64,000 nucleotides of DNA from Ochotona curzoniae (Eukaryota > Chordata > Mammalia > Lagomorpha > Ochotonidae), in the NCBI RefSeq assembly GCF_017591425.1, contig NW_024467120.1, positions 6,014,001 to 6,078,000 of the forward strand, given 5' to 3'. The notes beneath the pieces were generated by a model that was not told the DNA's origin, searched no databases, and saw only the letters and a program-made list of their open reading frames with translations. Of this stretch, positions 1 through 10,419 are shown in pieces (the first letter of the stretch is position 1; every line of letters begins with the position of its first letter). Position numbers and translations under genes: made by a program.

Positions 1-1560
1 GACTCCACCAGGTATAGTGGCTGATGAACTTGCAGCAATCCACTGGTAATTTAATGGTCTTCTCTTTGCTAGATTCATGCTTCAAATGAACCACATTCAT
101 TGCTTTAAATTGTAATTGGGGATATTTCACTGACTTTTTATAAACCTGTGCATACAACACAACAAAGAATAAAAAGCAACATAACTTAAATGTGCCCTTT
201 CAATGAGTTTAAACTGTGACTAACACATGAAGTCAAACTTTTCAAAGCAAACACATTTTTAGATGCATATTATCTTATTTGGAAAAAGATAGGACATAGC
301 CTCATTCTGTGTTTGTATGTGGATATGTACTTATGTCTCCATGATATTTACCTAGACAATTTTAAAGACAAGCATTCAGAAAGAATTAAAGTCAACAGGT
401 TAACAAGGCATTGGAAGCAGACTACAAGGTCAAAAGTCAGCACAGGGTCTGCAAATCCAGATTGTTTTCCAGAGATTACCATGGATCACCAGGGATCTAG
501 AATTGTTGGTGATATTGCTTAGAGGGAAAACAACTTGCAAGATAAATTAAGCAGGAAAAAATGATTTAGAATTGTCTGAGTGTTGCGTATTATTTAATCA
601 TCATATTTCTTCTATGACTCAGTGTCTTCATATCATGCTGATTCTTACAGGAAAAATGCGTATGAAACACTGTTTTTTGATCTACTGCCTTAAATTCATA
701 TGAAAGTCAAAGTAAGACAGAATAGAGTAGACTCTACTAACAATTACCTCTGATGTCTTGCTTTAGCCATTAGGATATTCCTGCTAGCCTTATTCCTCCA
801 TTACCATTTCCAAAAGCCAGGTTCAATGTTAGTAAACGTTTGTCCTATCTGATTCCTTGGAAACAATTATCCACACCCTTGACTTACCCAGCTTTTCTCC
901 TTCAAATGAGCTCCATTTAGCTCATTTTGTTCTATATTGCTTTCCTATCTCATTTCCACACATCTTTCAGGCTGTCCAGGTTCAAGGGTATCTCTTTCAT
1001 TTCCTCTGCCCCCTGTTTAAATTTGTGATTTTTTTACAGCACAGACAAAAATCATTCCATAAATATCTTTCCACGTCTCTCTGTTCTCACCCTTTGTCAC
1101 AAGAAAAGCAAAAAACAAAACAAAACAAAAACCAAGTATATCTTGCACAATATGTTTTTTTTTTTTTTTCAAATATGGAACCAGGAATTACCACGACTGG
1201 TGCCAGTGATCGGATTTAATAAAGCTTTATTCAAGTTAAAAAAAAGAGCTATTTTATCCCCGGAACCAGTTTTTACGTTAAAAGAATTGAGACATTTTTG
1301 TATATACAGTTGGGGCATCTCTTGGTGATTATTTTGTCCCATGCCTTTATTTACTAAAAGAAGAATCTGTTGTCCACACAGATCTGGGTCTTATCTCTGT
1401 CAGCCAGCAGCAGACCTGGAGCCAAGTCCTTGACTCCCCGGCAGGCTGGCCCATTGTCCACTCAGCCCCTCTGAACTACTGCCAAGGGATGGACATGCCT
1501 ACGCTGAGTCCCTAGAGAGAAATCTGTATCCCATGTCCTTACCCAGGGTCAACTTCAATG
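1..1560. other. Unique intergenic DNA, no gene seen
   Basis: AT-rich sequence without a recognisable exon, SINE or RNA gene. A T-run sits at about 1155-1169 and an A-rich patch at about 1100-1130. The open frames here are short and lack splice context or family resemblance. Confidence 0.6.
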
Positions 1561-1604
1561 TAACCACTAAAACTCAACATTTTAACCACTAAAACCCAAC
1601 GTTT
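1561..1604. repeat. 22-base tandem duplication
   Basis: Two head-to-tail copies of a 22-base unit (TAACCACTAAAACYCAACRT plus TT) lie at 1561-1582 and 1583-1604 and differ at two positions. This looks like a local replication-slippage duplication. Confidence 0.85.
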
Positions 1605-2029
1605 CCATTTTCAAAGCGGGTACCCTCATCTGTCTATTCTGAAGGAAGACTACACAGATATGATAAGTTCTCCTTAGCCCCAACTCTACACACCTAGATT
1701 CAGTCAAAAGTGGATCAAAAACATTTCTGAAAAACTGTGTCTGTATTGAAAATATGTAGATTTTTGTGTTTGTCATTTTTACTCAAATAATATCATAAAA
1801 ATTATTCCCATAGCATGTACCTTTTATAACATGCTACAAAACATCCAGAAATAACTTAGAGTATGTGAGAGGATGTGTGCAACTAACACGCAGGACCAAG
1901 TATTGAAGTCCTTGTTCTGCGTGGAGAGGTCTGGACTCCAACAATGCCAGATTCCAAAGGATACAGTATAGATATATATGCATACATATCAAACATATTT
2001 TATACTGAAATGGCTTTATTTTCCATGAA

Positions 2030-2066
2030 CATGTGTGTATATATACATATATGTGTGTGTGTATCC
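2030..2066. repeat. TA/TG microsatellite-like tract
   Basis: An alternating purine-pyrimidine run in which TGTGTATATATACATATATG passes into TGTGTGTGTG. It is a simple repeat with no gene association. Confidence 0.7.
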
Positions 2067-2189
2067 ATATGAATAAGGAGATATTTTCAAAACACGCAGA
2101 GGTTTTGAAAGCATCGTTCGGAAATTTTTTCCTCAACGCGTAGTAGCATTGATGATCAAAAGAGAAAACTAATTGCCTTCAATCTTGAA

Positions 2190-2400
2190 TGCATCAAGAA
2201 GACTCTATCTCTAATCCTCCAAGAGCATCATTTAATTACCTACAGTGATACCGATTCAGTGGACCACCTATCCCAATTAAGCAACAGTGCATGCTAATTA
2301 TCATTAGTCTTAATTGGTTTCCCAATTCAGCAACTTCCCTGATCAAGTCTGCCCCAGTTAAGTGGCATTTATTGAACCACCTGAATCTTGCTTAAAAGAA
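2190..2400. promoter_or_regulatory. Candidate conserved noncoding block
   Basis: A repeat-free AT-rich block with many homeodomain-type cores in about 200 bases: TTAATTACC near 2232, AATTAAGC near 2275, GCATGCTAATTATCATTAG near 2290 and TTAATTGG near 2312. Such clustering is typical of developmental enhancers in gene deserts. No alignment was possible, so conservation is inferred. Confidence 0.3.
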
Positions 2401-2479
2401 ACGAAAGAACATTTCCCGTCTCAAGTTCAGCAAATATAACCTGGTTTCACCAAGCCACACTAGCCGGTTTCTAATTAAC

Positions 2480-3840
2480 TTTGCAAAACATATACAGAAA
2501 TTGGATATACAGAAGCATTGTATGTCTTCCTGCAGTTGCACTGAATAGTATAGTGAAATTAAATAAGATGAATCTAAAGCATGTAACATTTCACACAACA
2601 ATCAGTAAATGTGTAAAAATGAATAAATGTTTACTAACATATTTTCTTTTTTCCTTCTTGCATATATTATTGACTGAGGTGTTGTGATTGTTTGGATTTT
2701 GCAGGTTTCCCCCAGATTTCCAAGGTGTACAATAAGACATACTTTAAGAAGGAAAATTTATATTTTCCTTAACATCCAGGCTTAACATTCCTGGAGAAAC
2801 GTATCTGCGATCATTGTTCCCTCCTTAAATCATAGGAATAAAGAAGATGAATTTACATCCTAGCATTTGAGAAGAGCTCAGTGTAAGTGCTAACCTTGGT
2901 CGAATAGTGCCATAATCTGTGTAGGTCCTGGAAGATCAAGAGCAAACATGACTGGAAGCAGGGAAGTCTCCTTTTGGAAATAGTTGCGTAAAGTGCTTAG
3001 GGAGGCACATATGCTCTGGTATTAAAATTACGTTTCAAAGAGTTGTCTCAGGTCTGCTCAGTAACACCATATTCATTAATTTGAATGAACCTATAAGACA
3101 AGAATGAGTATCTTTGAGCTCTATATGAGTAAAACTAAAATTAGCATCACCTTACACCCCTCCAGCCAGAGTAAAAGAGAGGGTGGCATCAAAAGAACAT
3201 TTGCCATTCAAGAGTTCCACTTTTTACAGTTCATCCCAAAACATGATGAAACATGAGGAAAGAAGTGAAGAGCTGGCAAAATCCAGTTCAGTCATGGTTA
3301 TGGTTTCTACATTTCTTTCCAGGAGAGTAAAGCTGTTATATGTCTGAGAACAAGCCAAGACACAGTGGGCTTGGGGACAGTATAGGCAGTGTTGAGAACA
3401 GAGGCCCCTAAGTAGCATGAGTGACACCCATGGCAATACTACTCAACAGTGAGAGCTGGCACAGTGTCCATTAGTCTTTGCCAGGCTTGCTGTCAATAAG
3501 CATGCTTGGCAGTCAATGATTTGAAGTCAATAGCAAAAACAGTAAAAAGATCAGTGCAGCACACTGAGTAGGAAAGGAGGACAATAGGATGAGCAAACAC
3601 GGACTGACACATGTGGGGCAAGCTACTTGGGTTGGATCGTGTCAATACGTTGCCAGATAAGTATGGCTCCCTCAGATGACCAGAAAGATCAAGCAGTCAA
3701 CAAGAAGATTCTAATCTTGGGATGTCAGCAATTTTCTGCATTTTACAATCTCAGAAACAAGGAAAGAAAGGGACAATCCTCAGAAATTGCTATTTGTTGA
3801 TGATTCTAATATTACAAGAAAGAAAGAAGACTAATGGCAT
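2480..3840. other. Unique intergenic DNA
   Basis: No gene, SINE or RNA gene is recognised. The segment near 3140-3190 (CATCACCTTACACCCCTCCA) faintly resembles an L1 ORF2 end, but too little matches to call it. Confidence 0.5.
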
Positions 3841-3846
3841 GGATAT

Positions 3847-3893
3847 ATGATGATGATGATGATAAATAATTTATAATAATAGTAATAATAGTA
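3847..3893. repeat. TGA/TAA trinucleotide repeat
   Basis: (TGA)n of about five to six units passes into degenerate TAATAA units. It sits directly in front of a plus-strand SINE. Confidence 0.85.
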
Positions 3894-3898
3894 AAAAT

Positions 3899-4205
3899 GG
3901 GGCTGGTATTGTAAAGTAGACTAATTTGCAATGCCTACATCCCACATTGGAGTGTCAATTCAAGTCCTGGCTACTCTACTTCCATCAGATTTGCTGCTAA
4001 TATTCCTGGAAAGATAGTGGAAGATGGCTCAAGTGCTTGGGTCATTGCCACCCATGTGAGAAACCAGGATGGATAAAGTTCCCTCCTGGCTTTGACCTTG
4101 TCCAGACTTGCTATTGTGGCTACTTGGAGAGGGACCCAATGGTTGAAACATATCTGTTTTATTTGTCACTGCTTATCAAATAAATGAAATAAATATGTTT
4201 TAAAG
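3899..4205 (+). mobile_element. CSINE-type SINE, diverged
   Basis: It begins GGGGCTGGTATTGTAAAG and keeps the family landmarks: GTCAATTCAAGTCCTGGCTA (decayed B box), GATGGCTCAAGTGCTTGGGT, and an A-rich (AAATAA)n end at about 4180-4205. It is an old, non-coding retroposon. Confidence 0.85.
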
Positions 4206-4329
4206 ATAACAATAAGGAATAATATAGTCATATCTGACCTCTGTTTTCTTTGTACTAGCTTAAAGTACTTTTGGATCAGATGTGAATAAGAGAACAAAAC
4301 ATGTAGCATAAGAAATTAAAACATTATAT

Positions 4330-4358
4330 AAGTTAATAGAGCCCCTTTTAGACTCTAC
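4330..4358 (+). repeat. Direct repeat flanking L1 scrap, left copy
   Basis: About 28 bases starting AAGTTAATAGAGCCCCTTTT. A near-copy lies at 4603-4630, starting AAGTTAATAGAGTCCTTTTC. The pair exactly brackets an L1 ORF2 fragment, so they are probably a target-site duplication. Confidence 0.75.
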
Positions 4359-4602
4359 AACAAAGGAAATGATCAACAAAATGAAGATACAGCCAAGAGA
4401 ACAGGAGAAAATGTTGGCTCACTGTAAAACTGATAGGGGACTAATATCCAGGATTTACAAAGAGCCTCGGGAACCCAGTGACAGCAAAACAAACAACCCT
4501 GTGAAGAAATGGGCAAAGGAAATGAACAGACATTTTTCAAAACAAATCCAAATGGATAATAGACATATGAAAAGATGCTCAGCTCCCCTAGCTGTGTGAG
4601 AG
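4359..4602 (+). mobile_element. LINE-1 ORF2 fragment, both ends truncated
   Basis: The plus-strand translation keeps the L1 ORF2 C-terminal motifs GLISRIYKE, KTNNPVKKWAKEMNRHFSK and NRHMKRCS. Only about 80 codons remain. There is no ORF2 end, 3' UTR or poly(A), and the fragment stops directly before the right-hand direct repeat. It cannot encode a working protein. Loss of the 3' end between direct repeats is unusual, because L1 copies are normally truncated at the 5' end. Confidence 0.85.
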
Positions 4603-4630
4603 AAGTTAATAGAGTCCTTTTCAGACTTAC
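4603..4630 (+). repeat. Direct repeat flanking L1 scrap, right copy
   Basis: Partner of the repeat at 4330-4358, with about three small differences. It joins directly to a minus-strand SINE on its right. Confidence 0.75.
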
Positions 4631-4634
4631 CATT

Positions 4635-4925
4635 TACTTTTTGGAGCAGCAGGGGTTGAGGGAGAGACAGAAGCTGAGATGGAATATCTTTCTTTTATCT
4701 GCTGGTTTACTCCGTGTTGCTACAGCAGCCGATCAGGGACAGGTTGAGATTCAGGAACTCACAGAGCAGGCAGGAACCAAATCACATGAACCATTAGCAG
4801 CTGCTCCCTCAATTGCACAGCAGTAGGAAGTTGTAGTTGGGAGGGGATCTAGTACTTGAATCGAAGCACCCTGTAATATGGGATGCCAGTAAGTCATAGC
4901 TTAACCCACTGTGCCTCTAAGTTGC
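4635..4925 (-). mobile_element. CSINE-type SINE, old
   Basis: Read on the minus strand it has the family order: CATCCCATATTACAGGG, a degraded B box, a pyrimidine tract and the A-rich end next to 4635. It is strongly diverged. Confidence 0.7.
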
Positions 4926-4929
4926 CCTA

Positions 4930-5190
4930 GAAACTCATTTTAAAGAAAAGTGTATTCTTATTTGAAAGGCAAATTACAGAGAGACAGAAATCTTCCATCC
5001 ATTGGTTCACTCCCCACATAATCACAACAGTCAAGGCTGAGCCTGTCCAAAGCTGGGAACCTGGAACTTTCCTTGGGTCTCCCTTAAGGTCTCCCAGGCC
5101 ATTAGCAGGAAGCTGAATCACAAGTGGAGTCACTGGGGTTTGAACCAGCACCCATATGAGATGATGGTGCCACAAGTGGAAGCCAGAGAA
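4930..5190 (-). mobile_element. CSINE-type SINE, 5' truncated
   Basis: The plus strand shows the reversed landmarks TTTGAAAGGCAAATTACAGA, CTTCCATCCATTGGTTCACT and CAGCACCCATATGAGATG. The GGGCC head is missing. Confidence 0.8.
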
Positions 5191-6440
5191 CAACTTTAAT
5201 TATCAAATGAGTTAGGCAAAGAATTGAGTTCCCCAATTGTTGTTTAGTATTACTTCTGTGGCCTGTGATAAAAGCTTCTTCCACTTCTTTCACTGTGCTT
5301 TCCAGTCCCTCCCTTCTGATCAAAATGGGAAAAGATGCGATGCTGGTTATGCACCGGCTGTGCTTGCTGAAAACTTTGCTTCCAGATCTGAGAAGAATCA
5401 GTGAGCCACATTCCTATGCCCAATAGAGTTGATGTCTCCTAACTGTCCCTCAAGACTTCTGTAAAGCAACGAGGGAAGTCCACTCCTAGACACAGTCACA
5501 TAGGTGGTGAAGACCAGAGGATTCATAGGGGGAATCACCCAGCTCTTGTCTGAACATACAATGAAGGCCCCACTAGTTGTAAGATGCGTGCCAAGCAAAA
5601 ACTAAAGCTCTAAACATCAGTGCCTGATATTAAACTAGTTAATTGACAGAAGATTAAAAAGTATAAAAGTTTGTCAGAAAACAGTGCTAATTACAGTTCT
5701 TTATGTAGACTACAAAACTCCTGGCTTGCACTTTGGTAGAACAACACCAATCATTAAATGTGTCAGATCAACTTGGATGTGAATAGCATGTCATTCATTT
5801 TCTGTTCAGCAGTTACTGAACATCTGCTCTATGCAAGAAGATTCTTCTCTCTTTCTTCTTGCACTGCTTTCCAACTTTCCGAATTCCCTACCTGCTTCCT
5901 TATCCTGGCGAACCGAGAGAGGACTCCTATAAAGGGCTTTATCGATTGCCTACCCTCAGCTATTCCCCACGTTTCTTAAACAAACCAAAATGTGTTCAGA
6001 CTCTTCCATTTTTGTTTTCTCTACAGCCATATCCCTGAGGTAAAGGTAAGCCTAACCCAAATAAGGTTTGATTTCTCTAAAATAATTGTGGTCATTTGAT
6101 TTCTTTATCAATGATCTCTTTAGCAAGAGCCATGTGACTCATCTCTGAGATGTGAAGGTAAAACTGTTAGAAGGGCACTAGAAGAAGATTTCTAAGTTTT
6201 TAATAAGTGTTCAAAAGAAATGAAGGTTTGTGTTGCTGTTGTTTTACCATACCCTGACTTTTGACAATGAAATATTGCTGTGATGTCTAAAGCCATCAGC
6301 TATTTTACCATCAGGCTGAGTTGGATGATGAGAGAGAACCTGGATCCTTTATATTATCGATCTCTGTATTGTCTAACGCCAGAACCACTAATGGAATACA
6401 TGCAATACATATGATACAAACATACATATATGTTACATGC
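5190..6440. other. Unique intergenic DNA
   Basis: No gene recognised. The stretch at about 5790-5845 (CAGTTACTGAACATCTGCTC) resembles the reverse of the L2 3' end but is short. Confidence 0.45.
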
Positions 6441-6892
6441 TAGGGTACTTCAAAGATTTAAGAGAAAATGGAATTTAAAAATAAGCTTACTTCAATGAAA
6501 ATATTTTGAAATCCTGAAGCAAGATTTGGTGTTGCAGTTCTGTTGCCTCTTGGGATACCCAAATCCCACGTGGAGTGCCTGGGCGGGAGTCCGAGCTACT
6601 CTATTTCTGACCCAGCTACCTGCAAATAATATGTACCAAGGGTGACAGCAGATGACGGCTCCAGTACTTGGGACCCAACATCCACCTGAGAGACTCAAAT
6701 TGAGTTCCTGAGTCCTGGTTTTGCCCTGACCCACCCTGGCTACTGAGTGCATTTGGGGATTGAAGATTTCTCTCTGTGTCTCTCTCTTTCATATAAAAAT
6801 TATTGTAAATTGTAAAATTTCAAAAAAATTACTTTTTTAAATCTGGGGACATGTTTTCATAATACACATCCACACAATCTTTGAAGACCCTT
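6441..6892. mobile_element. Small inverted-repeat DNA element split by a SINE
   Basis: The left end reads AGGGTACTTCAAAGATT (6442-6458). The right end reads AATCTTTGAAGACCCT (about 6877-6892), which is its reverse complement apart from one missing base. No transposase frame exists, so this is a non-autonomous MITE-like copy. A plus-strand SINE sits in the middle. A half copy of the same family is at about 44624-44667. The superfamily is not certain; the TA at the left edge fits mariner/Tc1 types. Confidence 0.65.
6518..6812 (+). mobile_element. CSINE-type SINE nested in DNA element
   Basis: It carries GATGACGGCTCCAGTACTTG, the GAGACTCAAATTGAGTTCCTG block and the CTCTCTGTGTCTCTCTCTTTC tail. 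It interrupts the inverted-repeat element around it and is therefore younger than it. Confidence 0.8.
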
Positions 6893-7735
6893 TTTTGGTT
6901 TGTGTGCGTGTGCTGATATATGTGTGTGTGTTTAAATGCAGAAAAACTCTAACTTATGCATAGTTTGTTTAACAATATGCATTTTTCATGTGTTAAAGTT
7001 TTTTCAACAAAAATGTCTTAGACCAAAATAAATTCATACTTTTCATTTGCCTTAAATTTTTTGACTTCTATTCATATATGAGATAATAAAAATTACTGCT
7101 TCAATCATTTTTTGTCTAGATTTCCCATTACTTCCTGTTAAGCAATAGGCTGATTCAGTAGTGAAATAATCAGTTGAAGATTTTGTAGTCAAGCAAACCG
7201 AGAGGGCTTGCCCAACCACTTATTAGGTACATGACACCATTTTTCATTCATCAAATACAAAAATGCATAATATTTACCCAAAAAAGCTTGTTAATAATTA
7301 GATAGTGGTTTTGGTTGCTGTAAACATAACAAAATAGGAATGAATCTTAAAAAAAAACAAACCTTGGAGTTCTGGAAATGGGTAGGTCTGACATGCAGAA
7401 AAATATTAATTCAAAAAAAACTGTGTTGATCGTGTCGTGGTCCGTTACTATGTCCTCCAGGTTATGCAAGAGTGAATAAGAAATCTAAATAGAAGTGAAG
7501 TTTGAGAAAATAAGCTAATATGGAACTTTAAGCAGACATAAATCATGCAGCCTATTTGTCTTGCATTCAAGGGTGCAATGTGATTGAAAGTGATTTAAAG
7601 GCAAATACTTGGCCCAGGACAGTAGATGAAGAAGACTTTTCATGAGGACAAATTGGGCAGAGCATCACAAAGAATAACTGATAGGCCACAGAGTTTACCT
7701 AAAAATGAAGTAAAAGAGAAATACAGTCCAAATTG
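6893..7735. other. Unique AT-rich DNA
   Basis: No gene, SINE or RNA gene is recognised. There is a short TG-rich tract near 6900-6935. Confidence 0.5.
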
Positions 7736-7830
7736 TTGACCCATCACTACGTGCCAGGAAGGATCATTGGTGCTGGGGACATGCATATTTTCTCGGAGCT
7801 TTCACTCAAGTTTAGCCTTCAAGAACTCAT
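7735..7830 (-). mobile_element. L2 LINE 3' end relic
   Basis: Reads like the reverse of the L2 3' terminus: CATCACTACGTGCCAGGAAG, then GGTGCTGGGGACATGCATAT and GGAGCTTTCACTCAAG. Ancient mammalian repeat. Confidence 0.6.
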
Positions 7831-7980
7831 ACCTACCACACGTATGTGGCTAATATTAATTTCCAAGGCAAAGTCTTAAAAATGAAAATGATGCTTATGC
7901 TTCAAAATTGCTTAAAATATTTACATTGGCTCTATTCCAAAAAGAAATTTATAGTTTGATACATTTCTGTCTTAAAATTT

Positions 7981-7996
7981 AATTAAAAAAAAAAAC
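7981..7996 (+). repeat. Direct repeat, left copy, flanking retrocopy
   Basis: AATTAAAAAAAAAAAC, repeated perfectly at 8593-8608. It is probably the target-site duplication of the insertion between, although A-rich repeats can also be partly poly(A) tail. Confidence 0.65.
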
Positions 7997-8592
7997 CTGT
8001 TGTGTTGCAGGAAAATCTCTCCTAGCAGTTGCTAAAAAAGAACCTGGATCTGGGTTATCCCCAGGAACTATGGCTGAGTGACAGTCTGCTGATTTACAAA
8101 GTGGCCATCAGATGGTCTTCTTCCTACACCTGGGGGAGCTCAGCCAACAGCAGCTGGCAGGTGTCACTCAAGCCTGGCTCCGGAGAGTCTGGCCAGGACC
8201 TGGCTTCCCTACTGCCTTCCTGGAGGAGCCACCTCCCACCAGCGTGGGCACAAGTGTGTGCATGTGGGTGGCTGAGAATCCTAAACCCTCTCCATGGCTC
8301 CATCCATTTCAGCATCTAATAGTAATCAAGCACTTAAAATAACATTAAGACACATTCCAGCTTGCCCTGCCCCTGAAAGGGAAAAAGGAAAAAAATTTGC
8401 AGAATACCATGGGCCTTCTGATTTGTTAGGTTTAGTGGTTGAAAGCATTAAAAAGGCAGAAATCTTGAAGAAAAGAAGGAAGCAGAAAGAGCCAGTGTAT
8501 CCAGTGAAACCAATTCAACGGGCCGCTGGGCTACAGAGGAAAAGCTTCTGGCACCTGAGCAATCTTATTTATTATTCTTGATTCAAAATTAA
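7997..8592 (+). pseudogene. Probable processed retrocopy of an unidentified gene
   Basis: A 596-base insert without introns, bounded by perfect 16-base direct repeats and ending in an A-rich run, as for an LINE-mobilised mRNA copy. It has markedly higher GC than its flanks. The first part reads SLLAVAKKEPGSGLSPGTMA in one frame before a stop. After a frame change near 8290, a frame to 8581 has SIKKAEILKKRRKQKEPVYP, rich in lysine as in nuclear proteins. No full frame survives. I could not name the parent gene. It could also be a copied noncoding transcript. Confidence 0.5.
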
Positions 8593-8608
8593 AATTAAAA
8601 AAAAAAAC
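8593..8608 (+). repeat. Direct repeat, right copy
   Basis: Identical to 7981-7996; closes the putative retrocopy. Confidence 0.65.
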
Positions 8609-9194
8609 TAATAATAATTTCCTAGACATTTTTCTTTTTTTTTTCTTGCTATGCTAGTCACAATTCCCAATTCCTTTATCAACGCTACTCTGCATATGAA
8701 TGGGCTGTAATTGAACTGTCACATTCATGAAGGTCAGTAACCTTTCATTAGGAAGAATGTGTCTTTCTTGATAAATTATAAAGTCCCTGAGGATCTGAAA
8801 GCATATTAAAAAAAAAAAAGATTCTGCCTACTATACCTTGAAAAACAAGGATGGCAAGGGAGATAAAATACAGTCATCACTCTGTCATTTGGTGTGGGAA
8901 GAGAACAAGTGCTTATGATGTGTTTAATTTGCTTTTAGCATGTTTGTTTTTCTTTGTTTTTCAGCAAGCGTTGAGGGATTGCCTTTATATCCCAGCAACA
9001 TTGCTTTTTGCAAGTTGTTGCCACCTCTGTGCAAAATTGTCTGAAATAACCTTTGTCCTGAGTCCTTCCTCAAAAACATGGGAAATCTAAATTCTCTTAT
9101 AACCTATCTGTTCTTTCAAAAACCAGACATTATAAATTGGTTTGTTGAGCTCTTGAGCAAAAGACTAAAGTAATCCAGTGCAATAAAAGCCCGC
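8609..9194. other. Unique AT-rich DNA
   Basis: A-runs at about 8808-8819 and a T-run at 8633-8644; no recognisable gene or repeat. Confidence 0.5.
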
Positions 9195-9507
9195 TGCAGA
9201 GGTAGCTGTGGTACAACAGTTCAGCCACCATTTGCGATGCCCCATTTGGTTTTGGTGTAGTGCCTGGGTTCCAGTCCCAGCTGCACTGTCCATCCAGCTT
9301 CCTGTGAATACACATTCAGGGAGGCAGCAAATACCTGGGTCCCTATCATCCACGTGGAGACCCATTTGGAGTTCGTAGGTCCTGGCTGGGTCCTGACCCA
9401 GCCCCAGCCGTGGCAGGCATGTGGAGAGTGAAGTAGACAGGATAAAAGATATCTGTCCCACCCATCCACTACCACGCACTCCTCTCTTCCAAATAAATTT
9501 TAAAACT
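9195..9507 (+). mobile_element. CSINE-type SINE
   Basis: It shows the family order TTCCAGTCCCAGCTGCACTG (B-box region), CCTGGGTCCCTATCATCCAC, a GTCCTGGCTGGGTCCTGACC block and an AAATAAATTTTAAAA tail at 9491-9507. Confidence 0.85.
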
Positions 9508-10333
9508 AGACACTAAAACCCTTCTGAGTGGTGTACATTCTTTTACTTGCTCCCAGTGATGTTCAGAGTGTTTAGCCCAGACTCAGACGTGCAAAGTCCA
9601 CTTTTGTGTTTAAGAAGGCTGACTCCAGAGTAATTCAGACTCTGCACCACAGGTCTGCTTGTGCTTCTCTGGGATTTGGCTGGAAATCATCTAGAGATCT
9701 CCAGCCAGAACTTCCGACTCAGGCAGCACCAATTCCCAGCCCCCTTTAGTTCCATTGATCTTAATCAAACTCCATGTTTTTAATAATTTGTATTTAATGC
9801 ATTTGTATTTGAAGTGGGAAATGTGATTCTGTTTTAGCAGCTTTCCTCTGGTATTATTGACATTCAAAAATGCACACCATGTACCAAGTGAAAGACACTG
9901 ACGCCAAGACTAAAACCAAGAAATACAAGAGTCGCACCATACTATTGCTTGTGCTATATTGGTAGCTGCAGTGCTGAACTGATTCACAGAGAGCTTCAAA
10001 TTGTACAAAGATACTAACCAGCCAAATGTGTGAATAAGCATCAGTGCAGACTGCGCATAGAAAGCCTAAATTTTGCATACAAGAAACAGAGGAAAACAGA
10101 AGGACATTAGCAAGATTCCTTTTAAAGAATGTGGTCATTGTGTTATTAAATCTTGCTGTGGCATAAAGGATATCAAAAAAATAAATGTTTCTGCACACCA
10201 TTAGTTAGATATAAACTAAGGAAACACAGTCCCCGCCAGGTAACTCAACAGGAAGGATGAAATATGGGACAAGAATGTTTTCGAGGGTAGCAGAGGAACT
10301 AAAGGACAGTAAGGAAAGATGACCGGCGACTCT
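9508..10333. other. Unique intergenic DNA
   Basis: No gene recognised. A 115-codon minus frame at 9854-10201 has no start context, splice sites or family resemblance. Confidence 0.5.
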
Positions 10334-10342
10334 GGTTCTTAC

Positions 10343-10387
10343 CGCGGACATGGCCAGCAGGATAACGAGGCCCATCGCAGCTGCCAT
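10343..10387 (-). other. Candidate signal-peptide first coding exon (weak)
   Basis: On the minus strand an ATG at 10387-10385 opens MAAAMGLVILLAMSA, which looks like a hydrophobic signal peptide. It runs straight into a consensus splice donor, GCG then GTAAGA (10343/10342), in phase 0. The second ATG (MGLV...) has a better start context, GCGATGG. Possible acceptors lie upstream, for example CCCTTTCACAG near 10411. No gene with this start is known to me and no following exon is visible, so chance remains likely. Confidence 0.22.
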
Positions 10388-10419
10388 ACATGTGCACTGG
10401 GATGTCACAGCTGAGATCT

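Noticed and set aside
8029..8342. Overlapping frames suggesting an intact small gene
   Set aside because: The protein-like strings change frame and meet stops; the insert looks like a decayed retrocopy, not a working gene.
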